Shown here: positions 14,708-28,800 of the stretch, one piece after another
Position numbering within the stretch: the first letter of the stretch is position 1
Layout: the number at the start of each line of letters is the position of its first letter
Source of the DNA: Edaphochlamys debaryana
Taxonomy: Eukaryota > Chlorophyta > Chlorophyceae > Chlamydomonadales
DNA: 64,000 bases
Assembly: GCA_016858145.1 (NCBI GenBank)
Contig: JAEHOE010000005.1
Coordinates: 434,001 to 498,000, forward strand
Direction of reading: 5' to 3'
Notes under the pieces: generated by a model
The model's database searches: none
What the model saw: the letters and a program-made list of their open reading frames with translations, nothing else
What the model was told of the DNA's origin: nothing
Translations under genes and position numbers: made by a program

Positions 14708-17700
14708 CTACGTGTCACCCCCGTCCTCGTCATCCCCGTCCGGTTCCGACCCGACCCCCACCTCCACGACCACCCTGCCCAGGCCCTCGTCGCCCCCGCT
14801 CCCCACCAGACCCGCGCCCGCACCTTCCTCCAGCCCCACCGCAGCGCCAGCCTCCCCCATGCCCCCGCCATACGCCGACCCAAGGGCCGTCGCTGCGTGG
14901 TGCATTGTGACGCTGTGCTGGGGCGCCTGCATGGCGTCAATCGCCGCCAGGGCCGCATGGGGTGGCGGCGCCGCCGCCCCAGCAGTGGCGGCGGGGGCTG
15001 ACGCGTGGCCGCTCCTGGGCGGCGCCATGATGACCGGGACCCCCGCTTGGAAGCCGTGCGCGGATTGGGAGGGCAGCACCGCGGGGCGGATGGTGGGAGG
15101 CGCGGCGGACGCTGCGGCCGCAGCCAGCAGCGGGTGCGTGGTGGTACCCGCCTGGCCGCCGACGCCGACCACGTGGCCACCGGGAGCGCTCACGAACTGT
15201 GGGGAGGGTGAGAGGGTGGGCCGGGGATGGATGCATCAGGTAACGGCAGTGAAATGCACCATGGTGGACCCAGTGATGAAGCAAGGCAGGTCAGAGCGAT
15301 ACCGGTAACCCTTGACGCCTTTGCCCCGAGCCCGGACTCACCGGAGCGCCGTTGATGCCCACCGCCTGCCCTGGCGCCGGCCGCAGCACCGGCAAGCCCG
15401 GCGCCGCCGCACCCTGCCCCGCTGCCGGTGCGAGCACCAGCAACGGCCCCTGCCCCTGCCCCTGCGGCAGCTGCCCCAACGACCCGAGCGGCGGGAGCTG
15501 CAGCCCTGGCGCCCCGGGCTGCGGGGCTGCCTGGTGCGCTGGCGCCACCACGGGCGGCTGCCCCGGCTGTTGCAGCTGCAGCTGGGGCTGTTGCTCCTGC
15601 TGCTTCTTGGAGGCGCGCTCCGCGATCTTGTTGATGATGGAAAGCACCTCCTCCAGCACCGCCCGCTCCTTGCGCTCGTACAGCCCCGGCCGCGAGCCCT
15701 GCGCTGCGTCCCCAGCTCCGGCCCCACCAGGGGCTGCGCCCGCCGCCGAGTCCGTGGGCCGCTGCCCTTCATCCGTGTCCATGGGAGCTGCCCCGCCGCC
15801 GCTACCGGGTTCTTGCGAGCCGTCGGCGCCCGAGGCGGAGGCCTGCGGCTGCTTGGCCGCGCCCTCGACCTCGCCAGCGGCGGCTGCAGCGGCGGCCCGA
15901 CCCGCCGCGGGTGTCGCAGTCTCGTCGTCCGCGACTAGCCACAGCAGGCAACAGAGCTCCTCGATCAGGCTGCGCTTGACCATGCCGCTGATCACCTGCA
16001 GGCCGTTAGCAGTTGCACGGATGGCAGTTGGGACGAGAGCAGCACCCCGCCAGCGAAAATCCTATACACAAGGAAGGACTTGGGCCCCTCGCGGTCCGCG
16101 ACATCTTCTCAACGCTCGCCTTACCTCGTTCATCCCAGACCGCTGCTGCTGAGGCGCCGAGGCCATGACCGGCGCAACCACCGCCGGCGCCTGACCGAGC
16201 GCGGGGCCCACGCCGCCGGCGCCCGCCGCGCCGCCGCCACCGGCCGCGCCCGCCGCCGCCAGCGCCAAGGAGAGCGCCTGGGGCAACCCTGCCAGGCCGT
16301 TGCTGAGGCCCGCGTTCCCGAGCGCGCCGACCCCGAGCGGACCGCCAGCGCCCCCCGCCCCCAGTCCGCGCGCGCCCCCCCCAGGCGCCACCAGGGGCGC
16401 AATTACGGCCCCCGGCGGCAGACCCAGCGCTCCCGTGGCTGTCCCCAGCATGCCCAGCCCTCCGGCCCGGCTGGCCGCGGCGGCGAAGGAGCTGGCCGTG
16501 AGACCGCCCAGCCCCACGCTGGCCGCCTGCGCCGCGGCCTGTGCCGCTGCCAGAGCCAGCCCGGACGCGCTTGACGCCGGCATCACCCCTGCCGGCGGCT
16601 GGCTGTTGAGTCGCATGCGTTTGGCGGCGGTCGCCATGTTGACACCGCCCGCGCCGGCGGGGGCGTCCTGCAGGCGGTGGCGAGGAGCGATGTTGCAAGA
16701 GGAGGAGGCAAAGAGACGGCCGGCGTGGTGTTCTTGTAGCGCTGGACCTATGGTTTGCGGGTGCTGTGCACGTGTTTCATCACGCCGTACAGGCTGCCGT
16801 ACGCCGTACGTACCTCGAAGTTCTTGCAGTCCACGCACTTGCAGTTGTCCGAGCAGTAGATTCCGGCCTGAGGCGGCGGTCGGTGAGGCAGGGGAGTTTG
16901 CTGCCAGTGCTACAGGTGCCTGGCTCGGGACTCAACATAGCTGGGGACATACACGACAAGTCGCAACCCCTGATGTCGCTGCCCCAGCCTACCTGGAAGC
17001 ACTCGCAGTACTTTTTAAGGCAGAACGACTTCTTGCAGTTGCACCCCTTGAGGTGCCGCCCGGGGGCGGTGGCGGCGGCCACGGCGGTGGGCGCAGCCGC
17101 TGCCTCATGCGCCTGGGGACAGGCAGGCAGGGAAGCGGGCGCACGTGGTAAAGGAAGCCGTGTGTTCACCGGTCTCAGCAAGGCCCCAAGCCCACGCCCC
17201 CTCAGCCCCGGGTCCAGCGTTTGACACTCGCCCCCCTACCTGGGCCTTGCACTACGCCTACCGTACGCGCACCCCACGCATAGCCCATGTTTACACGGCA
17301 GGCCCACCTGGATCTTGGGCCGGAACGCATTTGGATTTCGCTCTAGGATGGCCTCCACGGCACTCTGCCGCGTGGCCTCGTTTTCCCGGTTGTTCTGGCA
17401 CTGCATGCAGTTGCAGCCCTCGCAGTAGCGCCCCGAGGCGAAGCATTCACAGTAGCTGCAATCACGAGGGCCGTGGGTGGGATGGTGAGCAGGCCAGCGC
17501 CACGGACGCAGTGATGCGCTGAAAGGACGGGTACATCGCCAAGCAGGCTCGCCTCATCCCTGTTAGACATCCCCTCCATGTAGTCAAGTCCTTCCCTTCC
17601 CAGCTCCTAGCTTTCCAGCTCACAGCTTGAGGCAGCGCGAGTTCTTGCAGTTGCACTGCTTGCGGCCCTGGGCGGCAGCAGCCATGGCGGCAGCAGCCGC

Positions 17701-17760
17701 AGCGGCGGCAGCGACTGTGTTGGGTCCAAGTGGTAGTCCCCCTCCGCCTCCCCCGCCCAT
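14708..17760 (-). CDS. LIN54: LIN54/TSO1-like protein with two CXC domains
   Basis: Predicted DNA-binding subunit of a MuvB/DREAM-type cell-cycle transcription complex, acting in the nucleus. Seven exons: 17624-17760, 17308-17455, 16993-17112, 16814-16867, 16125-16667, 15342-15995 and 14708-15196 (714 aa). The first CXC motif runs from residue 31 ([18 protein letters not shown], then [15 protein letters not shown]). A conserved linker follows ([17 protein letters not shown]). The second starts near residue 115 ([18 protein letters not shown], then [16 protein letters not shown]). Both keep the Tyr before the CEC that contacts DNA in human LIN54. The rest is long Ala/Gly/Gln/Pro-rich sequence with two short conserved-looking helices ([20 protein letters not shown] and [20 protein letters not shown]). 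The ATG at 17760 follows an in-frame TGA, but unrecognised 5' exons remain possible because only 30 residues precede the first CXC. Confidence 0.88.
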
Positions 17761-19818
17761 GCCAGTGGCGGCTTGCAGGCTGTCCGTGGTTCCTGGCTGT
17801 CACGCAGGGCTGCGCGCCGGGGGGTCACAGGCAGACACCGCAGGTGGGGGGTGCGTGAGGCGAATCCTGGAGTGACCACCAGAACCGCGTGGACTTGAAT
17901 AAACAGGACCGCGCACAGTCGGCAGGGCCGCCAGAGCGGTGGGTGTTTTGCTCCCAGCGGGGCGGGCCCGGGGGGTCGGGGCAGTGGCACGCTGTGCCAG
18001 CTGTCCCTGGACAGCTGCCCAGCGGACCGCGGGGCGATCTTGCTGCCGCAGGACAGGAACGCGTCCCGCAACTTACGTTGCTGACGGTGGCCGCCCCGCG
18101 TGTGCTCCAGTCTGCGCGTTGTGCGCGTGATGCACGCCGGTCCGCTGTTGACCGCGACGGGTCGTGGGCCTGATACTTCCTAGGCTGTTAACGCGGAGGC
18201 TCAAGCACGAACTCCAAGCTGCAGTGAACCTGAAGAGTCTGGTTCGCGCAGTGCGACCATTCCTGTCGGCCACGCTGCTCCGGCGCCTCGATAGCACCAA
18301 CAGCGTATCCTCGTGACTGTTAAGGCGCGTTCTCCAACTCGCTCAAATCCTGCGGTCAAGTTCGTGTGGACCCAGCATTTCTACGCAGCTCTGCAACGCT
18401 GAGGTGCACCCGTGGAGTCTATGCGTTGATTGTATAACTATAAGGAGATATTCTATCAAGGGGACCGGCTTTGCATGCTCGCAGCGGCAGCTGTTGCCTG
18501 CTGAGTTTCAAGCGCTGGCCAGGCAGCCCGTGAATTTGCGGCCTTTGACTTGGCTCTTGCTGGGGGGCGCTATCTTGGCAAGGCATGCTCCCGAGGGTCA
18601 CCCCGGCGAAGGCAAGGGCGACCGCAGCCAGACCGCAGCGGCAACCCTCTCAGGCCCTCTCCCCTGCCCCCGGGGCACTACGCCCCGTTGTCTATAATAT
18701 TCCCTGCCCCCCCCCCACACACACACTGCCCACTATCTCAACCACCCCACCGCCCAAAACCATCTCACAAGGATGCATGCACCCAACACGACCCAAAACA
18801 TGAGCACCGCCGCTTTAGGGGGCTCACTTCGAGGACCGTAGGTTTGCATCTGCAGGTCTTGATTTCTTGATTTCCATCCCGCGGGCCACGGCACAGAAGA
18901 CGGGGACAGTCGTGACACGGGTGTTGTGGTGAAACGTGACAGTGCAGAATAGCTGCCTGGACTGACCGTCGGGGGGGCATCTAGCCGGGGTGCAGCTCCG
19001 GCGCATGGTTCGGTCTTGACTCGGACTCCTTGCCCCTCAGCAATCAGGCGCTGTGCCCAGTGCTTGAGGAGCTGGCGGCCCCCGTGACCACCGCATTGTA
19101 TCAGAGCCGACCCGGATGCGGCCAGGGGGGCAGCTAAAGCAAGCAGGGCACGTTTACGTCGGATGCTGCAAGAGCCGTAAGCGGCGTCAGGCGGGGGCAA
19201 GCGCCATAGGGGGGCCAAGGCTTCGGGATCGTAGCACTTGATCTTACAAGCTGCACACAAGTCCAGCAGCTCAGTCCACACTCTTCTGCTTACTATATTC
19301 ATGTTCGCCGCCTCGCCCACATACAACTACAGGCTGGGCCACAAGGACTAACAGCTAGATTAATTAGTCAGCAGCTAAATTAACAAGCGATATGATGCAT
19401 ACCTTTGCAACGTCTTGCACTAGGGGAAGAGCTATTTATTACGGAGAGCAACAATGTACTGCAACACCGTACACCCATCCTGCGCGCCAAGCTAGTTCAC
19501 AGGCACGCAACAGCAGTACTACACCCATCCTGCGCGCTAACATGTCCCGGTATGGAGGAAGCAGCCACCTGCCAAGGTTAATAACATCCTGCTATAAGAG
19601 TGCAAGCTATGCACCACAGGGACTCCAACATGAACAACGAAGGGAGAATAAAAGAGGAAGATGCCCCCGGCCGGCTTGCAGCTGCGCCCTCAGATAGAGG
19701 CACGCAACCTAACCAGCGCAGCCCTCCCAACCCGACATGGGGGCACGTCCCCTTACAACATCACAACCCTCATCCACACCCTCAACCCGCACTGACATCA
19801 CATTATAGTCACATCCCT
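17761..19818. other. spacer upstream of the LIN54-like gene; one weak minus-strand frame
   Basis: It holds the LIN54-like promoter and the 3' flank of glucan synthase copy 1. A 197-codon minus-strand frame spans 18733-19326. Its middle (RRKRALLALAAPLAASGSAL) resembles a twin-Arg hydrophobic targeting segment, but I recognise no family. It could be a small gene, a 5' exon of the LIN54-like gene or chance. A relatively AT-rich stretch lies at about 19320-19620, with a 19-20 bp direct repeat (ACACCCATCCTGCGCGC, then C or T, then AA) at about 19470 and 19520. Confidence 0.35.
19753..19757 (-). terminator. TGTAA polyadenylation signal of glucan synthase copy 1
   Basis: TTACA on the plus strand reads TGTAA on the minus strand, 62 nt past the glucan synthase stop codon at 19819. 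Use is inferred from the chlorophyte consensus. Confidence 0.45.
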
Positions 19819-22800
19819 CTACAGCCTCAGCATTCCCGAGGGCTGCTTGCTCGGCCTGCTGGCCAGGCTGCCCCCGCTCAGCACGCTCCCCTCGTCCCCC
19901 TCGGCCATCACCATCCCCACCAGCGCCGCCTGCTGCCCCCGCTCCTCCTTGGCCATGCCGATGGTCTTGACCAGGCTGCCCCGCTTCACGGACTTGGCGA
20001 ACGTCACGTTGAAGAGCAGCGTGGTCTGGATGCGGCTCACCAGGCCCAGCAGGCTCAGCACGCCCAGCACCAGCAGCACGCTCCAGCCCACCAGCCAGTC
20101 CTGCACCGCATGCCCGCCGTCCACCAGCCGCCGGGCGGTGCGGGAGCGCGGCGCGGCGTGCTCCAGGCCCCGGTGCAGCGCGAGGGCGATGTTGATGTTG
20201 GCATAGGCGATGAGGGCCATGTTGGCGGGGCCGGGGCCCGAGTACCACTGGGTGGCACCCACCAGGAACACAACGCAGGCGGCAACGGAGCCGGCGCCCA
20301 CCCAGAACGCCCACAGCCGCCAGCGCCGGCGGTCGCTGACGTCGCCGAAGCGGCGGGACGCGCGGGCGGCCGCCGCCAGGCCCAGCCACAGCAGCGCCGA
20401 AACGGCCAGGAAGAAAGCCCAGCTGGAGCGGAAGGGGCCCGGCAGCATCGCCAGGCCGTCGAGGCGCAGCGTGAGGCGCGAGGCGGCGGCGAAGGCGAGC
20501 ATGGCCGGCGGCAGCGAGCCCAGCGCCAGGCCCCACATCACGTTGCCGCCGCGGTCCGTCTGCGTGCCCGCCTCGTCCCGCGACGCCGCCAGCTGCCGGC
20601 GGTTCCACTGGTGCCACGTCACCCCCAGCTCCCGGTCCGCCTCGCCGCGCAGCCACGCGGCCCAGGCGTTCATGTCCCGCTTGACCTTGGCGGGCGAGAA
20701 GGCCATGGGGTTGAACCAGCAGGGCGCCAGGATGAGGGACAGCGCGGCCAGCCACGTGCCCCAGGTCAGACCGGCGTAGGAGCAGCGGGCGCAGTCGTTG
20801 GTGGCAGCGAGCGCGATCGCCATGGCGGCCAGCTCGAAGCCCAGAGCCATGTGGGAGCGGCCGTAGTTGGCCCAGAGCTTGATGAAGGAGGATGACGTGA
20901 TGCTGAAGCCGCGGCCCGTGGCGATGTAGCTGGCGCCGCCGTACAGTACGGACTTGTGCAGCGCCGATGCGGTGGTCTGCTGCTTGAAGATGAAGAACGT
21001 GAAGGAGCCGCTCAGCACCTGAGCCAGCGCCGCCACGATGCCGCGGAGCAGGCCCTGCTCCAGCGCCACCTCAGCCACGTACGGCAGCAGGCTGAGTAAG
21101 CCCAGCTGCAGCACGTGCTCCACGCGGATCGTGTCGTACCCGAGCACCTCCTTGATCACGGGGGCGGGCGGCGGCGGCGCGTTGGCGATGGCCGGCATGT
21201 CGGGGGTGCCCAGCGGGGGCGGCGGCGGGGAGGGGTAGTAGACGATCACGCGGTACACGGCCGCCTGGGCGAGCGCGAAGAAGAGCAGGGCGTAGATGTG
21301 GGCATACACGGAGCCCATGACGAGCCACGTGTTGAAGTAGTTGCCGGCGAGCGAGTGGTAGAGGTGCAGGCAGCGCCACAGGTCGGTGCGTGTGCCCATG
21401 CGGAGGAGGTCGCGGGACAGCGCCACCTCGCCAAAGCCGGCGCTGATCTTGTTCTCAAAGGCGTTGATGGAGTCAAAGCCCGTGTCGCGGCCCTTGCCCA
21501 CGGAGATGTACTCCCGGTACCGCGTCACGCCGCCCCGCAGCGCCGCGTTCATGCCGCCAAACACGTCCTCCGACACGTGCAGCTGACGGCTGGCCTTGGC
21601 CATGCCGCCCTGGGAGGGGAGGAAGAGGGACGGGCCCAGAAAGGTGTGATGAGTAAGATTGAACAGCTAGAGCGGCAAGCTAGAAGCGGTGCCTTCATCA
21701 GTCCCACTAGCCTGCTCTTCCGCACCCTCGATCGCCCCTCAACCGCCCTCCGCTCACCCGTGTCATTGTGAAGAGCTTGTTGAACGCGTCTGGGTGGCCG
21801 TAGTGCAGCCGCACGTTGGCAGGGTACGCCATGGTCCGCTGCACGAGCGTGCTGAAAGCAAACTCGGCACTGGCCGCGAAGGCGCCCAGCGCTCCGGCCT
21901 TGTCGCTGAACACCCACTCGCGGAAGCCCACGATCGCAACCGGACGCTCGGCGGAGCGGAGGCCGGAGAGCAGGCGACGTAGTTCGGAGGCGGGCGGCAG
22001 GGTGGGTGCGCAGGCGGCGGCTGCGGCGGGGGCGGCGGGGGCCTCCAGCGCCGCGCTCAGCTCCTGCTCGGCCCGCTTGGCGGCGCGTGTGGTGCGCTCC
22101 GGTGCCAGCTCCTGCAGCAGGTTCCGCATCTTGAGGGCCTCAGCCAGGGCGTTGTCCTGGTTCATGTCGATGGTCTGAAGCGCCTCGCCGAAGCAAAACA
22201 TAACCGCCGCGTTCTGGTTCTCGGGCTTGCCCTCGCCCACGATCACGCCGCGACCGCTGTAGCGGTTGTACGGCAGACGCACGCGGTACAGCTCCTCCGT
22301 ACGGCCGCCGGACGCAGCACGGGCGCTCGCAACCGCCGCGGCCGCGGCGGCGGCGGTGGCTCCGCTTGCTGACGCCAGGCGGTCTTGCTTGCCGTCGCCG
22401 CCCGGGCGCCGTGCGCGGATGAGGACCGCAAAGTGGTGTGCGGACGGGGCGGAGGCGGCGGGGTACCCCTCCTGCTGCTGCTGCTTGCTCAGTGGCACGG
22501 CATCCAGGAACGACACGCGGAGGCCGGGGAAGGTCTCGAGCAGCACGTCCGTACTCTCGGCCAGCCAGCGCTCGCGCAGGTTGGACGAGCGCCGGCACTT
22601 GCCGTACAGCTGGCTGGCGACCACGTGCGCGAACTTGGACGAGACCGTGTCCTCAACCGCCGCCGCGTGCTCCAGCCTGTCCTCGCCCGGCCTGCGCGGC
22701 TGCTCCATCGCCGCCAGCACACGCAGCGCACGCTCATAGCACGCCATGCCCCGCACGGTCCGCGCCAGCACCTGGCCCCGGTTGGAGGCCCACAGCTGCA

Positions 22801-25800
22801 GGGCCAGGGCGTGCTCCGCCAAGGGCCCGCCCTCGGCAAAGTCGAGCTCCGAGGCGGCGCTGAGGTCGACCCCGCCCAGCTCGCAGCCCAGACGCTCCTT
22901 GAAGTTTTCCCAGTCCTTGGGGAACATGGAGCGGAGGTAGGCCATGAGGGAGACGCGGTCCTCGGTCTCCGTCAGGAGGTCGGGCAGGGCGGCGGCGGGG
23001 TCCTTGCCGGCGGGCAGGCCCAGGCTCTCGGCGACGGTCTTGGCCTCGAGCGGGAAGAGCACTGCCTCAGCGTAGATGGGCGTGAGCACGGTCCAGGAGG
23101 CCATGGCGGCCACGGGGCAGGGCTTAGTCATCTGGCGATTGGCGAGCGAGGTGACGAAGAAGGACAGCACGCGGCGCGCCTCGGCGCCCGTGGGCTGGGC
23201 GGCGGCGGCGGAGAGGGAGGCCATCTTGGCAGCGGTGGCCAGGACGCGGCGGAGGAGGGGCAGGTCCACGCGGACAGAGGTGGAGGCGGCGGAAGGGGCG
23301 GTGGAGGTGGAGGGCGCGGAGGCCGAGGAGACGGAGGCGGGGGAGTCCGGCTGGCTGGCGCAGGGCACCTCGCCGCGGCCGTTGCTCTCGGGGTGCAGAA
23401 GCGCCAGGGCCGCCTCCAGTCGCTCGGGCCTCTGCAGCAGGCCGGAGCGGATGGCGGCGGCGGCCTCGAGGAGGGCAGCGGCGGCGGCCGGGGGGTCGGC
23501 CGGGGCGGCGGGGGCGTCGTCGGCAGCGGCATACTTGGCGGCGGCGGCGGTGAAGGCGGCGGCGGCCTTGGCCTTCCGGCGGGAGGGCGCTCCCTTCTTC
23601 AGCACCGCCCGTGCCTCCACCTCGGCGGCCGTCAGCACTCCCTCCAGGGCCTCGCGAGCCTCGCCGTACAGAGCCTGGCGGCGCCGCTGCCCCTCCCCAG
23701 CGGGGGCGCTGGCGGCGGCGGGCAGGGGCTCCGCCAGACCCGTCAGAGCCGCCAGCAGCTTGCGCAGGGCCGCGAGGCCCTTCTCGCGGCTGCGGCAGTG
23801 GGCCGAGTCCAGGCTAGCGGGCAGCGCCGGCGCCGCCAGCAGCGCCGCCGCCTGGGCGCCATCGAAGAGCCTCAGCTGGCAGCCCAGCCACACGAGCAGG
23901 GCCCTCAGCTCGCCCACCACCATCTGTTGCTGCGGCGAGGCGGCCCCCGTGTCCACCGCCCGCTGGAGCTGGCCGGCGTAGAAGAAGGCGGGGAGCAGGA
24001 TGGGGCGGAGGGGGCGGGCGGAGGAGCGGGAGGCGGTGGAGGAGGCCCCGTCGGCCGTGAGGGAGCCGTCGGCGGCGGCAGCGTCAGCGGCGGCGGCGGA
24101 GGGCGTGGTGACGGCGGAGCCGGCGGCGGAGGCTCCTGCCATAGCCGTGGCGGCGGCCGGCAGGCGCGTGAAGACGAGGTTGGTCCTCTCTCGGTCGCTG
24201 ATCAGATCGCATGAGCGCAGGTCAGACACGACCGCGTCCCACGCAGCCGCGAACGCCACCCACTGGGCCAGCTGCTCCTCGCCCTGGCCTGACAGCATCG
24301 CCACGAGCTCGGCGGCGGCGGCGGCATCGCGGTCGGCGCCGCTCTTGCCCTTGGCCTTGGCCTTGGCCTTGCCCTTGCCGCCCTCAGCCTCCGACTCAGC
24401 GGCGGGGCGGCTGAGCGGCAGCGGGGCGGCGCGGTGGCGGCGGGGGGTGGGCAGTGCCGCAGCGCCCTCGCCCTCCTCACGCAGCGTGGGGCTGCCGGTG
24501 GAGGCCGTGTAGGCGCTGCCGTACGAGCCACGGCCGTACGGCCCGTCCGCCGGGCAGCCGTACGACTCGTCCTCGTCGTCCGACAGCCACGTGGGCTCGC
24601 TGCCGCCGGTCGCCTCCAGCGCCGCCGCGCGCCGCTTGCTGAGCGCTGCGGCGGCTGCTGCGCGTGCTGCGTCGTTGGCTGTGCGGCTCATGCCGCGGCC
24701 CCACCAGCGCAGCGGCGTGCGGTGGAACTCGGCCCGCAGGCCCTCCCACGACCCCGCGATGCCCAGGTTGAGCGACATGAGGCCCTGCACCAGGCCCCAT
24801 GCCATGAGCACGAGCTGGTAGAAGATCTGCGTGTCGATGAGGCACACCAGCACGAAGGGCGCCACTCGGAGGCCCACCAGCAGCCAGTCGCCGTCGATGC
24901 AGGCCAGCGGCAGCTCGGTGCCGAAGAAGCGGTAGTGGCGGGAGGAGGCGGTGGCGCAGCTGAGCCAGTTGCGCTCCAGGATGAAGCGGATCTGGGGGGA
25001 GGGGTGGGGAGGGACAGGGAGGGAGGGTGAGGATGAGGTAACGAAGAGCTGTGATAGATGCAAGGAGGCTGATTGGGCAACTCGAGGAGAGCGAGCCCTG
25101 TGTGCTGCTGCCCTGCCCACAGGTGCCCCCTGCCGTTCTCACCTGTCCCGCCATGGGCCTCAGGATGACGAAGTAGTCGAACGCCACCTTTGCCGCCAGC
25201 ACCTGGAGCCAGAAGAGCATGGTCAGCAGCGCCGGGCCCCAGCCCACGGCCATGGGGGCCGCCAGCCAGGACGCGGCTGCGGGGCGGGCGGAGGAGGCGC
25301 GGCAGAAGGCGGGCAGGCGCAGGGCGGCGCTGAGGGAGATGGCGTAGCCGTCCCGCGTGGTCAGCAGCCCGTGCCCCACCACCGCCGCCACGTAGCCCCC
25401 GGCCGCCATGGGCCAGTAGGCCTTGGCCATGGGCGCCAGAGCGGGCGGGCCCATGAACTGGAGCGCGAACAGGCCCGTCAGGCCCAGGGCCGTGAGGACC
25501 CACTCCAGCCAGCCCAGGCCCCACACGGGGGCGCCCTCCACCGCCACGCGCCGCCGCCGCTCCATGCGTGCCTCCACCGCGCCGCCGTCAGACAGGCGGC
25601 TGCGGCGGGGCCCGGAGGGGCCGGCGGCGGCGCCTGCGGCCGCCTCAGCGTCGCCCTCCTTGGCTGCCTTCTCCAGCCCCTGCCCCGTGACCCAGCTGTC
25701 GCGGGCCCGGGACCGGGCGAGGGGGTCGGGGGCGCCCCGGCTGAGCCACCAGTTGGCGGTGCGCTCGGCGGCTGCCACCATTGCGTGCGTGAGCACTGCG

Positions 25801-28800
25801 GAGGAGAGGGCGGTGAGGCTCCCGGGCGCGAAGGCCCAGGCCATGGTGGCGTGCAGGAGCGTGAGCTGGAGCGAGAAGACGCGGTGGAAGGCGCGGAGCA
25901 GCGCCAGCCAGGAGCGGCGCTCGCGGTGCGTCTTGACGAACACGCGGTCGAGCCAGAAGGCGGCGGCGCGGAGGACGTCGAAGGAGCGGGGGTCGAGCTC
26001 GGAGGCGGAAGGAGCGGAGCCGGCGGCGGCGCGCTGGGGGCGGCGCGAGCCGCCGCCCTCCTCATCCGCCGCCGCCTCGGCCTCCTCATCCGCATCCGGG
26101 TAGCCCAGGCGCGTGATGGCCTCGAGGGCCCCGTGCGCCTGCCCCGCCTCCGCCTCCCTCTCCACGCCCAGCTCCGCAAGCAGCCGCCCCACCACATCCC
26201 GGCGGCACAGCGACTCGTTCACGTCGTCGTACCCCAGCCGCTGCGCCACCTCCTGCCCCGCAGCCGCCCCGGCGTCCATCTCCCACGCGATCACGGTGAA
26301 GAGGGGCGACACAACGCAGTCCGTCCAAAAGCCGCCGTCGCCGAGGGCCGCGAGGTCCGCGAAGGCCTCGCGGCTGGGGGCGCAGGGGAGGCCGGCGTCT
26401 TGGCAGGGGATGGCGGTGGCGGCGGCGGAGGAGGTGAGGGAGGGCAGGAGCGTAGGCAGCTGCGGCGCCAGGGCGGCGGCGACGGAGGCGGCGTGCTCGG
26501 GGACGCAGGCGGAGGGGTCGTGGGAGAGGTGGCGGCGGGCGGCCGAGAGCTGGTCCTGAGGGGGGCACAGGGCGAACGGGGTGGGGAAGGGGGAAGATAG
26601 TCAGATGCAGAGTAAGACCACAGACCGGGCGTGGTTCTAACTTGCAACCAAGATAGGTGACCCTGCAACCTGAACCCTTTCCCTGCCTCACCTGCATGGC
26701 ATTGCGCATGGCTAGCCTCCGCTGCCGCGCGTTGCTGAGGCGCTGCTCGGGCCTCAGCCCCTGCCGCGCCAGGCCATCCACGGCGGCGCCGTGCCGGGCC
26801 GCCCAGAACAGGAACCACAGCAGCTCAGGCGTGTGGCGCAGGTTGGCGGCCTCGGACCACACCAGGAAGTACAGGCACAGCTCCAGCAGCAGCAGCCCCA
26901 CAACCTCCTCGGAGTCGGCCGCCAGGGCGCCGCACAGCACCTCTTTCTCCGTGTCCGCGGGGCGGGGCGCCAGCCGCACTTGGCGGCACCAGCCCCGCTC
27001 GCCCTCGTACGGCAGGAAGATGTGCGAGTGCAGCTCCCACACCGCCCGGGCGAACGCCACGGCCCGGCGCTGCTCACCCGCGGCCTCGTCCTCCGCCTCC
27101 GCCTCCGCAGGGGGCAGCGAGCTGAAGCTGCTGCCGTCGGCTGCGGCGGCGGCCGCCTGCTGCGCCTGCTGCGCGCGCCTCTCCCGGGCCTCGGCCTCGA
27201 GCCTCGGCATCATGTTCCGCACGAGCAGGGTCTCGAGGTGGTCGGCTGCGAGGAAGGCGGTGGCGGGGACCCACTGGGGAGGGGCGCTGGGGCCGCCGAC
27301 GGTGGCGGGCGGCGGCGCGGCGACGGGCGAGGCGGGGTTGAAGGCCTGGAAGCCCAGGACCCGGGCGACGGCCCAAGCCGTGTTCTGGACGCGGTCGCAC
27401 AGGGGGCGGCGGGCGATGGCGGCGGGCGGCTCGGGCAGGGGCGGCGGGGCCGGGGCCGGCAGGCGGGCGGGGATGTAGGGGATGGCGGAGGCGCTGGCGG
27501 AGGGGAGGTACTGGAGCCGGAAGGAGGGCGTACCGACGAGGCCTGAAGCCTTGCCCGGACCTAGGATAGACAGGCTGGGGTAGGCGGCGAGGGTGGAGGG
27601 CGAGGTCTTGAAGCTCGCGCCCTTGAGCTGTGATGCCGGGACGGCTGGAGAGCGTTGGTTGAGTGCCTCGGCGAGGGCCGCCGCTCCCGCGCTCTGCAGG
27701 TTGGCCATCCACGCCGCGTGCTGCGGTGCAGCGCCGGTGCCGGACACACGCGGTGCGTAGACCGGCGCCGCAGGGGTGCTGTAGCCCGAGGGAATGGGCG
27801 AGTCTTGGGGCGGCGGCAGCATCATGCGGACGGGGGCGGCGGGCGTGCTCTGGCCGGACCGCTGGGGCGAGGCGTCGGCGAAGAAGGGTGGCGGCGGCGG
27901 CGGGGACAGGCGGGCGGGGGCAGGCACCGCCGCTGGTTGGGCCGCGCCCGAAGCCTCGTTCACCACGAGGATGCCGGAGCCCTGGAGCGCGCCCTGCCAG
28001 GCGGACTTGGGCGTACCGGCGGGCCGTATGGGCGGCAGCTGCCCCGCAGACGAGGGCGGCCGGGCGCTGGGCCGTGAAGACCGTGCCGAGTCGGGGCCGG
28101 GGCCGGGGGCGGGGGCCTCGTCGTCGTCGGCATCCATTGAGATCTGGTTGGGCAGGGCGTAGGAGGGGCTGGACTGGAGGGAGGAGCCTGCCAGGGGGTT
28201 GTCGTTGAGGGAGAAGGACTTGAGGCTGTTGGTGGGGGCCCAGGGGGGCGGCGGGAAGGCCGAGGGGGGAGAGCCCGGCTCGTCGGTAAGGCGACGGGCC
28301 GTGGACTTGGCGCTCCTGGGGGCGATGGGCGGCAGCGCCTGGGGTGGGGCCAGGAAGGAGCCGGAGGAGTTCCCCGAGGAGGTGGAGGTGGGGGACTGGG
28401 GCGGATTGCGTAGGAAGGGGGCCAGGGAGGGCGGCGGCGGCGGGTGCGAGGGCGAAGACGAGGATGCGGGCGGGTCGGCGCCGCGAGCACGGGCCTGCAT
28501 TCGGTGCAGGAGGGCGTTGGCGTGCTGCTGCAGGCGGTCCAGCTGGGACCTGGGGCTGGCCCCAACGACGGAGGTGGGCGTGGAGGTGGCGGTGGCGGCG
28601 TCCTCCAGGACTACTGCGGCGGTCTCAATAGGGGGCACTGCGGAAAGGGTGGGGAAGGGAGAGTGAGGAAGAGGGCTGGGTTAAGGGCGCGGCGTGGGGC
28701 GCGTGGGGGAGCAAGAGCGCGGGGGCCGGAGCAGAGCGGTGCCTACGTGGCGGGTTGCCGGCGGCGGTGGCAGGCGCAGACCACGCCCTGCGGGGCACAC

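Noticed and set aside
18733..19326. 197-codon minus-strand frame as a confirmed gene
   Set aside because: It has an RR-hydrophobic segment but no family match, no clear splice partners and no conserved motif. It is left as a note in the intergenic entry.
22385..24214. 609-codon plus-strand open frame
   Set aside because: It is an antisense shadow of the Ala-rich glucan synthase exon. The same shadow exists opposite copy 2, and the sequence is Gly/Arg-rich without family similarity.
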